This document shows positions 24,037 through 31,627 of a DNA stretch of 39,978 bases, piece after piece. Each line of letters opens with the position of its first letter. The first letter of the stretch is position 1. A program made the translations under genes and the position numbers. Under the pieces are notes generated by a model, which saw only the letters and a list, made by a program, of their open reading frames with translations, ran no database searches and had not been told where the DNA came from. This stretch comes from an uncultured Lewinella sp. (GTDB lineage: Bacteria > Bacteroidota > Bacteroidia > Chitinophagales > Saprospiraceae), in NCBI GenBank assembly GCA_937949535.1, contig CALEDI010000228.1, positions 1-39,978 of the forward strand, in the 5' to 3' direction.

Positions 24037-25146
24037 TCAAGGCCATAATTTGGGTATAAAACGACCATCACGATAGATTTCCTGCCCGTCGGCATAGATA
24101 ATGCCTCCGTTTTTCATGTCGGCTATCATGTCCCAATGAACGGTACTTTCGTTCTTCCCTCCCGCAACCGCGTAGCTCTGGCCGATGGCCATGTGAACAG
24201 ACCCTCCAATTTTTTCATCAAAGAGGATGTTTTTGCTGAAACGGTCTATGGTGTAGTTGGTGCCTACTGCTGCTTCCCCAAAACGCCTCGTTCCGGGAAT
24301 GTCAAAAGTTTCATCGAGTACTTCTTGGCCGCTTTCAGCCTCCCATTTTATGATTTCACCGCCCTTTACAGTTAGCGTTACGCCCTGCACGGTTTTTCCG
24401 TTACGGATGGCGGGGTAGTCGAAGTAGATGTATCCATTGGCGGAGTCTTCTTCTGGGCTGGTATACACCTCGCCGCTCGGCATATTCGTTTGCCCATCGG
24501 AGTTGATCCACGTTCGGCCGTTGGTTGTGAAGGTAATGTCGGTTTTATTGTTGACGTACCGGAAGGTAGAGCAACTGTTCATGTGGTCTACTACGGCTTG
24601 TTGGCGTTTACGGACTTCCAACCACGCAGCGCGCGGGTCTGCCTGATCGATCTTGGTTGCTTGCGCAACGAAAGCCGTGTATTCTTCAAGACTCATCTCG
24701 GCTTCTTCGGCCAGGGCGGGGCAGGGGAAAACACAGAGGCTCCGCTTTAGGCGGCGGTCTGCCGTACGGTCAAAATACGTTTTAAGTACAGGCCCCATGG
24801 CCGCACGGCCGGCTTCGCGCAGGGCTGGCGCGGCTGGCGCTTCGCGCAAACTGAAGGGCGCCCGGATGTTGATGTAGGCTTCAAACTCTTCAATGGCTGT
24901 TCGGTAAAGACTGGGGATGTAAGCAAACTGCTCTACACTGCCGTAGTTCCGCATAGCAGCGGCCGAACCTTCTACCGAAAGACTGTACTCTAGGTGGCCG
25001 CCGGCCTTCAATACCTCTTTCTTGATTTCAGTGATGAGCGGTGCAGCGAGAACGGTTGAGCTGACAAAGAGCCGCTCGCCTGCCTGGAGGCTTACGCAGT
25101 AGTTAACAAGTAGGTGAGCGTAAGCGCTTAGTTGTTGTTGGGTCAT
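24037..25146 (-). CDS. M29 family aminopeptidase
   Basis: A 369-residue cytoplasmic metallo-aminopeptidase of the AmpS/AmpT type. Metal-binding blocks are PSGEVYTSPEEDSANG (Glu), then GTRRFGEAAVGTNYTI (Glu), GGSVHMAIGQSYA (His) and VHWDMI (His, Asp) toward the C-terminus. The length is slightly short of the usual roughly 400 residues, but no key block is missing. The ATG lies 20 bp after the stop of the SDR gene on the same strand, so the two are probably co-transcribed; what links them is not clear. Confidence 0.9.
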   Translation of the reverse strand: MTQQQLSAYAHLLVNYCVSLQAGERLFVSSTVLAAPLITEIKKEVLKAGGHLEYSLSVEGSAAAMRNYGSVEQFAYIPSLYRTAIEEFEAYINIRAPFSLREAPAAPALREAGRAAMGPVLKTYFDRTADRRLKRSLCVFPCPALAEEAEMSLEEYTAFVAQATKIDQADPRAAWLEVRKRQQAVVDHMNSCSTFRYVNNKTDITFTTNGRTWINSDGQTNMPSGEVYTSPEEDSANGYIYFDYPAIRNGKTVQGVTLTVKGGEIIKWEAESGQEVLDETFDIPGTRRFGEAAVGTNYTIDRFSKNILFDEKIGGSVHMAIGQSYAVAGGKNESTVHWDMIADMKNGGIIYADGQEIYRDGRFIPKLWP

Positions 25147-25166
25147 AGGATGGGGGATAAAGGAAG

Positions 25167-25991
25167 TTATCGTTTGGTTAGAAACTTGGCGCGGTCAAGC
25201 CCTCGGTGCAAAATCCGCTCATAGCTTTCTGGCATCAGGCGGGTGATCCTATCAATGAAGCTGGCATCAGGACCGATCGTGACCCTGTTTTTGCCGCGCT
25301 TTATACCGTTGATGATGGTGGTCGCTGCTTGCGGAGCAGTGGTTTTGGCCATCTTATCGAAGCGGGTTACAAAGCGTTCATGTCCGTTTTCGTTATTGAC
25401 CATCGCGTTGCGCGCGATGTTGGTTTTGATGCCGCCGGGGTGAACGCAGACTACTTGTAGGCCCGTACCTCGCATCTCTACCCGCAGGGTCTCCGTGAAG
25501 CCCCGAACGGCAAATTTACTTGCGCAGTAAGGTGCCTGACCGGGGCAACCCATCAGCCCGAAAACACTGCTGATGTTCACCAAGCAGCCGCCGTCGTGTT
25601 CCCGCAGATGGGGCATAAAAGCTAGGGAACCGTAAATGACGCCCCAGAGATTGACCTGAATAATTTTTTCGTAGTCTTCAATGGTACTATAGATCGCGGG
25701 CGTTATTTGCTGGGTTATCCCGGCGTTGTTGATCACAACATCAACCCTACCGAGCGATGTGTGCGTAGTAGTCGCAAAATCTTCTACCGCTTTCCGGTCG
25801 CCTACATCAAAAGCTTTCATGTAGCCTCGGCTGGCTTCGGGCAGTTCGTCCCAAGTAGCTGTTAGGGCGTCTTGGTTCCAGTCGTTCAGTACTAGTTTGG
25901 CGCCAGCTTGGGCAAATTGCCGCGCTAGCTCACGGCCAATACCTGAGCCTGCGCCGGTAATGACGACTACTTTATTTTGAAAATTTTGCAT
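25167..25991 (-). CDS. Short-chain dehydrogenase/reductase
   Basis: A 274-residue NAD(P)-dependent oxidoreductase. TGAGSGIG (about 13-20) binds the cofactor, NNAG follows, Ser is in NISSVFG, and Tyr/Lys are in YCASK. The C-terminal part (PDASFIDRITRLMPESYERILHRG) is of the kind seen in SDRs annotated as acetoin- or lipid-related, which is not decisive. The ATG at 25989-25991 is preferred; the longer frame starting at 26054 would translate the NotI-type repeat as LRPRP and is rejected. It heads a probable operon with the M29 aminopeptidase. Confidence 0.9.
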   Translation of the reverse strand: MQNFQNKVVVITGAGSGIGRELARQFAQAGAKLVLNDWNQDALTATWDELPEASRGYMKAFDVGDRKAVEDFATTTHTSLGRVDVVINNAGITQQITPAIYSTIEDYEKIIQVNLWGVIYGSLAFMPHLREHDGGCLVNISSVFGLMGCPGQAPYCASKFAVRGFTETLRVEMRGTGLQVVCVHPGGIKTNIARNAMVNNENGHERFVTRFDKMAKTTAPQAATTIINGIKRGKNRVTIGPDASFIDRITRLMPESYERILHRGLDRAKFLTKR

Positions 25992-26033
25992 GTTGGTATA
26001 AGTTTTTATAGACGGAGCGTTTAGCAGAGCATT

Positions 26034-26056
26034 GGGGCGCGGCCGCAGGTGCAAGG
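26034..26056 (+). repeat. NotI-site dispersed repeat, copy 5
   Basis: GGCGCGGCCGCAGGTGCAAG starts 43 bp upstream of the SDR ATG (minus strand) and points toward it. On the minus strand the repeat is preceded by TTACCTTG, a weak -7-like sequence. Confidence 0.8.
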
Positions 26057-26257
26057 TAAGGGTAAAGATGAGTCATCCCGAATTATTAGATTAGGCGACT
26101 ACATTCCTTTGCCGAGTGTAAAATTTTCAGCGATCAGCGAATAGTATTCAGGCGAAACGGTTCTGAACGCTACCCGCTTTTTTATATGAACCAAGCCTTG
26201 ATGGTTGAAGAGTGCTTTGGAAATACGACGCAACCTTCCAGAAGACGCATGTTTGCT

Positions 26258-26899
26258 TTACTCCTGAATCACCACCGCCGCTGCCGTTTCGTACTTGCTA
26301 AAATTGGTGTAACCAAACAGCTTCTTCGCGTCTTCACGGCTAAGTTGGATATCGGGGAATTTATAGCCCTCAGGGCAAGCATAGCGGCCGGTGGCTTGCA
26401 GGGTAATCTTTTTGTCTGGCCGGCTAGGGAGGAAGACTTCAACCTGTTTACGAAAAAAGATGCCAGACTCGCAAACGTTTGCGTAGCCGCTAAAGGGCTG
26501 TACCTCCCGCTCCGGAATACTGACCTTCACTTCCTGGGCCTGATAGGCCCAAGGGCCGATGCGCTTGTCTCGCATCTTGCGCATTTCCCGAGCTGCGGGA
26601 GATTCGTAGTCGAGCTCTTTTAGCTTATCGATCAGTTCAGGATCGGTGAAATGAAATAGTTCGTGCTTCTTCTTGAGCCAGTTCGTTGCGCCAGCGGCGG
26701 AGTATTCCTCGCTGAAAATCTTACTAATCAACGTCTCATCGTCGGCCATGTCTTTTTCCAGGTCAATGACCAATTCGGCTTCGCCGTACTTCCAACGGAT
26801 ATCGGTCGTTTTGGCCTCCGTGCCGGTAAGCCCCCAACCGATGGCCAAGCCAGCAAGCAAACAGACAACGGCGAGAATGATGGTATTGGTAGTGGACAT
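26258..26899 (-). CDS. Membrane-anchored protein of unknown function
   Basis: A 213-residue protein with one N-terminal membrane segment (TIILAVVCLLAGLAIGWGL) and a soluble domain most likely in the periplasm. The domain has a charged helical part (LIDKLKELDYESPAAREMRKMRDKR) and a beta-rich part (VEVFLPSRPDKKITLQATGRYACPEGYKFPDI) with two Cys that could pair. No family was recognised. It stands alone; the 158 bp between its stop and the NotI repeat hold no gene. Confidence 0.7.
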   Translation of the reverse strand: MSTTNTIILAVVCLLAGLAIGWGLTGTEAKTTDIRWKYGEAELVIDLEKDMADDETLISKIFSEEYSAAGATNWLKKKHELFHFTDPELIDKLKELDYESPAAREMRKMRDKRIGPWAYQAQEVKVSIPEREVQPFSGYANVCESGIFFRKQVEVFLPSRPDKKITLQATGRYACPEGYKFPDIQLSREDAKKLFGYTNFSKYETAAAVVIQE

Positions 26900-27014
26900 A
26901 TTTTATGGGTGGTCTGGAAAGTTCGGCTTAAATGTACGTTGTTACGGGCTGAGATTCAGGGCAGAACCGTGATTTATGTGTAATCCGCCACGTCTTTCTC
27001 CTCTTGGCTTGAGG

Positions 27015-28715
27015 TCAAGCATGTTGCACTGCTGGCGAGTCCCACCCCCGATCATTCTGCTTATCGTCCAGATAAACCAGGGCACTCTGGATGGAGAGAA
27101 AGTGATGTTCCGCTCCCATTCGCTCCATGAGCCCACACTGGAACAGCTTATCCCGCACAGGACCAATCATGCCGCACAGGCAAAGCTCAGTGCCTTGCTT
27201 TTCAAGGGCATCCAGAAACCCAGTAAGGACGAAAACACCGCTGGTGTCGATATCATTAATCGTGTGCCCATCGAGAACTACCGCGCGGAGGCCTTCGCCC
27301 CGCTGCCGAACGAGGGCCTCCATCTGGTCGCGGAAGTATTCCGCGTTGCCAAAGTAAAGCTCCGCATCAAAACGAACGATGAGCACATCCTGTTCTGCCT
27401 CCGCCTCCGAGAAGCGCTCAACGTTGCGGAACGCATTCGTTCCCGGAACCCGGCCCAACTCCGCCAAGTGCGGCCGCGCCGCCCGCAAAAAAACGAAGAA
27501 CAAAGACAGCAACACCCCGCCCGCAATACCGTACTGGAGGCCTGCGAAAAGGGTGAAGAAAAATGTAATCAGTAGCGTGAATAGTTCCTTCGGGGCAAGC
27601 CGCCAAAGCCGTTTCATCTCCGCGAAATCAAATAGGTTCCGGACGGAGAAAATGATGATCGCCGCTAGCACAGATATAGGCAAATGGTAGAACGAAGGCG
27701 TAAAATACAGCAATACCGCAACGAGCAATACAACTGCCGCAACATTGCTAAGTGCGGTCCGGCCGCCTGCCCCTTCAACCACAGCGGAGCGGCTAAAACT
27801 AGCGGAAGTCGGTATGGCCTGGAAGAAGCTGCCCGCAATTTTACTGATGCCCAGCGCTACTAGCTCGCGGTTGGGGAGCACCCGGTAGTAGTTGTGTTGG
27901 GGAGAAAAAGCCTTGCCGATGGAAAGGGTCTCGATAAAACTGATGAGGGCCATCACAGCGGCTACGGGCAAGAGTTGCTGTAAAGTCGTGAACTCAAACG
28001 CCGGTAAGGAAAACTGGGGTAGGCCCGAGGGTATTTTTTCTAGTGTGGCAACACCCCAAGATCCCCCCCAGAAACCAACAACGAGGGTAGAGGCCACCAA
28101 CAAGACCAGCATGGTGGGGAACTTGGCCGGCAACCACCGCTGCGCAACGAAGAGTAAGAACAACGCACCAATGCCTAGCAGGGTAGACGGTAAGTGCAGG
28201 CCAGAAATGTTTTCCCACAACGAGAAAACCGTTTGGTGCAAATAGCCTCCTCCGCTGGTCTCAATCCCCAGCAAGGTATCTAACTGAGAAACAATGATGA
28301 GTACCGCCGCCGCAGACACGAAGCCGGAGAGCACTGGCCGGCTAAGCAAGCTCACAATTCCGCCGAAGCGACAGAGCCCGAAAAGCAATTGTAGCAGCCC
28401 CGTCAGCGCCGCTAAAACTATCACGTATCCCAAATACTCCGCTGAAAAAGGCTCGGCTATTCCGCTCAACCCGTTCAAACACAGCAAAGACGCAAGGGCC
28501 GTAGGCCCAACGCTAACGTGGGGGGTAGAAGCCAACAGAGCATACACCAACATCGGCACCAAGGCAGCATACAAACCGTAAACGGGGTCTACGCCCGCCA
28601 GCATCCCATACGCCATAGCTTGTGGAATGAGGAGAATGCCCAAGGTCAGCCCCGAGGAGAGGTCCGTTAAGGCCTCCGTCTTTGAGTAGTTAGGTGGGGT
28701 GGGTAACCAGGGCAT
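27015..28715 (-). CDS. SulP-family anion transporter with STAS domain
   Basis: A 566-residue inner-membrane transporter. The N-terminal part (about 20-410) holds the transmembrane core with the SulP signature GLTLGILLIPQAMAYGMLAGVDPVYGLYAA and PTSASFSRSAVVEGAGGRTALSN. The C-terminal STAS domain (about 440-550) includes VVLDGHTINDIDTSGVFVL, where the Ser/Thr of the anti-sigma-antagonist-like site is present. Family members carry sulfate, bicarbonate or other anions; the substrate cannot be told. Neither sulfate assimilation genes nor a carbonic anhydrase are adjacent. Confidence 0.92.
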   Translation of the reverse strand: MPWLPTPPNYSKTEALTDLSSGLTLGILLIPQAMAYGMLAGVDPVYGLYAALVPMLVYALLASTPHVSVGPTALASLLCLNGLSGIAEPFSAEYLGYVIVLAALTGLLQLLFGLCRFGGIVSLLSRPVLSGFVSAAAVLIIVSQLDTLLGIETSGGGYLHQTVFSLWENISGLHLPSTLLGIGALFLLFVAQRWLPAKFPTMLVLLVASTLVVGFWGGSWGVATLEKIPSGLPQFSLPAFEFTTLQQLLPVAAVMALISFIETLSIGKAFSPQHNYYRVLPNRELVALGISKIAGSFFQAIPTSASFSRSAVVEGAGGRTALSNVAAVVLLVAVLLYFTPSFYHLPISVLAAIIIFSVRNLFDFAEMKRLWRLAPKELFTLLITFFFTLFAGLQYGIAGGVLLSLFFVFLRAARPHLAELGRVPGTNAFRNVERFSEAEAEQDVLIVRFDAELYFGNAEYFRDQMEALVRQRGEGLRAVVLDGHTINDIDTSGVFVLTGFLDALEKQGTELCLCGMIGPVRDKLFQCGLMERMGAEHHFLSIQSALVYLDDKQNDRGWDSPAVQHA

Positions 28716-28770
28716 TGGGTAGTAACGTTTGGACTTTGGAAGGCGTACAAAGTTATCACTTTCAGACCAC

Positions 28771-29493
28771 TCAGGTCGTTTCCGAAGGTTTCACTGTAGC
28801 AACCTGAAAAGAAAACCCTACCCCATGGATGTTCTCAATCTTGATCCGTTGGTCTTCCTTGAGGTACTTCCGCAATCGGCTAATGAAAACATCCAAGCTG
28901 CGCCCAAGGAAGTAGTCGTTTTCTCCCCATATTTTTTCCAAAATGGCTCCCCTCTCGCTCACTTGGTCTCGGCGTTGGTTGAGGTAGCCCAGCAGCTCGG
29001 CTTCGCGGCGGGTTAGGCGGCGGGGGGCTTCGTCTTTATATTTCAGTTGTAGTTTTTCCAGCTCGAAGGTGTAGTCTCCGATCCGCCGAAGGTCAAAAGC
29101 TGGCGAAGACGGGCGCACTTTGTTGCGCCGTAAAAACACCTCAATCTTCAAGATCAACTCCTCGATGCTGAAGGGCTTCGTGATGTAGTCGTCTGCCCCC
29201 AAGCGAAGCCCTTGCAGCCGGTCTTCTTTGAGGCTCTTGGCGGTAAGGAACAGGATGGGCACGTCTTGGTTTTTTTCCCGAATGCGGCGGGCAAGCTCAA
29301 AACCATCTACCCCCGGCAACATCACATCGAGCAGGCAGAGGTCGTAGCTGAAGTTCGTCTTCTCAATTTCTTCTAGGGCGGCGGGGCCATCTGCGCAGTG
29401 GGTGACGGTGAAATCGCTCAGCTCTAGGTTGTCTCGGGTTACGAAGCTTAAGGATTCGTCGTCTTCGACGTAAAGTAAGTGTGCTTTAGACAT
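28771..29493 (-). CDS. OmpR-family response regulator
   Basis: A 240-residue DNA-binding regulator. The receiver domain has the acidic pocket (VEDDES near residue 9), phospho-acceptor Asp56 in CLLDVMLP, Thr84 in LTAKS and Lys106 in TKPF. The C-terminal winged helix (RLTRREAELLGYLNQRRDQVSERGAILEKIWG) binds DNA. It follows the histidine kinase gene by 100 bp on the same strand, forming a two-component pair resembling the RprX/RprY type of Bacteroidota. The SulP transporter lies just downstream but the regulon is unknown. Confidence 0.93.
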   Translation of the reverse strand: MSKAHLLYVEDDESLSFVTRDNLELSDFTVTHCADGPAALEEIEKTNFSYDLCLLDVMLPGVDGFELARRIREKNQDVPILFLTAKSLKEDRLQGLRLGADDYITKPFSIEELILKIEVFLRRNKVRPSSPAFDLRRIGDYTFELEKLQLKYKDEAPRRLTRREAELLGYLNQRRDQVSERGAILEKIWGENDYFLGRSLDVFISRLRKYLKEDQRIKIENIHGVGFSFQVATVKPSETT

Positions 29494-29593
29494 GGCTTAT
29501 TGTGGTATGCTCGTGTGAAAAAATGCTTTGATGAAAACGTAGTGCATGGGGCGGCATTCATGGTGATGGACGGAAAAAACCGACATCACTTCT

Positions 29594-30892
29594 TCAGAAA
29601 CGGGTTTTGCTGTTCGTTAGTAATGGCATTCGGAGGTGGAAAGTCGTCCCTTGCCCTTCTTTGCTTTCTACCTTGATCTTCCAGTTATGTGCACGGCAAA
29701 TTTGGTAGACGTAGAACAGGCCAAGGCCGAAGCCTTTAACATCGTGTACATCTCCGGTTGGTACCCGATAGAACTTCTCGAACAGCCGGTCTTGGTGCTC
29801 TTTACTGATGCCTGGGCCTTCGTCGGCAACATAGAGGTGGAGTTGGTTTCCTTTTTGCCGGCCGCCAATCGTTATTGTGGGGTTGTTGCCGCCGTACTTC
29901 ACCGCGTTGTCCAGCAGGTTGTGCAGGATGTTGGAGAGGTGAACGGGGTCTGCGTTTACCATCAGTTGGCCCTCTGGCAGTTGGGTTTTCAGTTGTCCGC
30001 CCCGCTCTTCGGCCCGTACGGTGATGCTGCTGAGGAGAGGCGGCAGTAACCCCGCCAAATCCATCCGTTCTTTCACAACCTCAAAGCTCCCCTTCTCGAT
30101 ACTGCTGATCTGGAGCACCTTTTCTACCTGATTGTTCAGGCGTTCATACTGCTCATGAATCAGGGTTGCGTAGCGGCTCAGTCGGCTATCTGCCATGATG
30201 CGCTCGTCTCGCTGAAACACACCAGCCGCGATGCGGATGGTGGAGAGCGGCGTTTTGAACTCGTGGGTCATGTTGTCGATAAAATCTTTCTGCATCCCCG
30301 CCAGCCGGCGCTGGTGGAGAATTACGATCATAGAAAAGATGAAAAACGTTACGGTAAGCAACAAAACAACCGTGAAGAAAAAGACCACCTGCATCTTCTC
30401 CCAGAGGTAGCCGGTGCGTTCGGGAAACTTTACGCCGAAGTAATACAGCAGGTTTTCGTCTGGTGGTAGGTAACTGGCTTTCGTGCTGGCCTCTTCGGGC
30501 TGAGGCTCCGTTGTTGGTTCGCAGCGCGCGCCGTAGGCCATTCGGTCGCTCGTACAATCAAAGATGGCGTACTCAAAAGGTACATCGAGGCTCAAGCCAA
30601 CCAGTTCTTTTTGCATCAAATCTTCCAGTTGCAGCGCGTCAATTTCTGATTCGATATTGACGATGAAGTAGTTGCTGCTCCGTTGGCGAACAATATCCTG
30701 ACTCGGCAAGTCGGAGTTGTTTGCCGCAGCCAACTGGCGCGCCACCCCGTAGAGGGCCAGTTGCGCCTTCTGCCGAAACTCCGAGTCGTTCAGGTTCCAA
30801 GTAGTCGCTACCCAGTACGTTTGCATCCCGACGATGCCAAGAATAGCAACGACGCCCAGGACAATAACCCGGTTGATGATGGACTGCTGCAT
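29594..30892 (-). CDS. Sensor histidine kinase
   Basis: A 432-residue inner-membrane sensor. Membrane segments are at about 8-30 and 168-192 with a 135-residue periplasmic loop between. The phospho-accepting His210 is in DNMTHEFKTPLSTIRIA, and the ATPase domain has NLLDNAVKYG, DEGPGIS and GFGLGLFYVYQI. The ATG at 30890-30892 (MQQSIINRV) is preferred over an upstream frame extension of 28 residues that would add a second hydrophobic stretch. The similarity to RprX is from the DHp motif. The gene precedes its response regulator. A NotI-type repeat lies 175 bp upstream. Confidence 0.92.
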   Translation of the reverse strand: MQQSIINRVIVLGVVAILGIVGMQTYWVATTWNLNDSEFRQKAQLALYGVARQLAAANNSDLPSQDIVRQRSSNYFIVNIESEIDALQLEDLMQKELVGLSLDVPFEYAIFDCTSDRMAYGARCEPTTEPQPEEASTKASYLPPDENLLYYFGVKFPERTGYLWEKMQVVFFFTVVLLLTVTFFIFSMIVILHQRRLAGMQKDFIDNMTHEFKTPLSTIRIAAGVFQRDERIMADSRLSRYATLIHEQYERLNNQVEKVLQISSIEKGSFEVVKERMDLAGLLPPLLSSITVRAEERGGQLKTQLPEGQLMVNADPVHLSNILHNLLDNAVKYGGNNPTITIGGRQKGNQLHLYVADEGPGISKEHQDRLFEKFYRVPTGDVHDVKGFGLGLFYVYQICRAHNWKIKVESKEGQGTTFHLRMPLLTNSKTRF

Positions 30893-31067
30893 TAGTAAGG
30901 GGGTAAGGGAGTAAAGGGGAGAAGAAATAAAAAGAACGATAGTAAGAAGGCCGTAAATCCTTGGCTTCTTGTACATCCTTCGTTCATTAACAAGGCATTA
31001 ACCAGGGGCCTTGTTGAGGTATACGCGCTTTTTACGGCCATAAAAAGGTGCCGAGCGTATTCTTGGA

Positions 31068-31089
31068 GGGCGCGGCCGCAGGTGCAAAG
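31068..31089 (+). repeat. NotI-site dispersed repeat, copy 6
   Basis: GGCGCGGCCGCAGGTGCAAA followed by GAAAGGTTTT. It points toward the kinase gene on the minus strand and lies about 65 bp before the tRNA promoter on the other side. The 30893-31217 gap holds no gene otherwise. Confidence 0.8.
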
Positions 31090-31154
31090 AAAGGTTTTTA
31101 GCACCGCTCTCCGAAGAGGCTACCTGTTCTCCGAGAAAAATTTATGCCAAACGT

Positions 31155-31186
31155 TTTGCGCAAAACATCTAGCTACAGTATATTTG
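31155..31186 (+). promoter_or_regulatory. tRNA-Gln promoter
   Basis: TTTG at 31155-31158 and TATATTTG at 31179-31186 are 20 bp apart, an excellent match to the Bacteroidota -33/-7 promoter. Transcription would start near 31192, about 26 bp before the tRNA. Confidence 0.75.
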
Positions 31187-31217
31187 CGGCCGCTTAGGGA
31201 TGTATGTCCCTGCTGCA

Positions 31218-31291
31218 TAGACCCATGGTGTAATTGGCAACACATCAGATTTTGGTTCTGTCGTTCAAGGTTCGAGTCCTTGTGGGTCTAC
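31218..31291 (+). tRNA. tRNA-Gln (anticodon TTG)
   Basis: The acceptor stem TAGACCC (31218-31224) pairs with GGGTCTA (31284-31290). The anticodon loop TTTTGGT gives anticodon TTG, which reads CAA. The T arm is CAAGGTTCGAGTCCTTG, a perfect stem and loop. The D arm GTGTAATTGGCAACAC is present. The 3' CCA is not encoded, as is usual for the phylum. A promoter precedes it and a terminator follows. Confidence 0.95.
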
Positions 31292-31298
31292 AGAAATT

Positions 31299-31330
31299 GC
31301 TCCTTTCACTTCGGTGAGAGGGGCTTTTTT
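31299..31330 (+). terminator. Intrinsic terminator of tRNA-Gln
   Basis: GCTCCTTTCAC (31299-31309) pairs along its full length with GTGAGAGGGGC (31314-31324, two G-U pairs) around a TTCG tetraloop, followed by six Ts. Confidence 0.85.
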
Positions 31331-31627
31331 GTTTTGGGGTGGAGCCAGCCTTTAACTAGCGGCAAAACGACACTTCCCCCACACAGTAAAGCGTCACCTA
31401 ACCCGCTTTGAGGTAATTTTATATCTTTGCTCCTACGCCCTCTACCCTTTTCGAAACCGTACCTTGAGCTGATCTCTGACAATTTCAATAGGCTATCCAC
31501 ACAGACTTTTTTTGTCCTGACCATCGAACAAGTGTGCTCTAACTACGTACAACCTCGTGTTGCCGACAGATCGCTCTATGGCAACGCTTAAACGATTCTA
31601 ATCAATTCAGTATAAAACCAACGTTTC
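31331..31627. other. Leader region of the beta-helix protein gene
   Basis: No gene. A -7-like TATCTTTG lies at 31422-31429 and would give a leader of about 190 nt. A hairpin GTTGCC ... GGCAAC sits about 50 bp before the start codon. Whether the leader regulates translation is unknown. Confidence 0.45.

Noticed and set aside
25992-26054. N-terminal extension of the SDR gene
   Set aside because: The added residues translate the NotI-type repeat and its flank; the SDR fold starts at the ATG at 25991.
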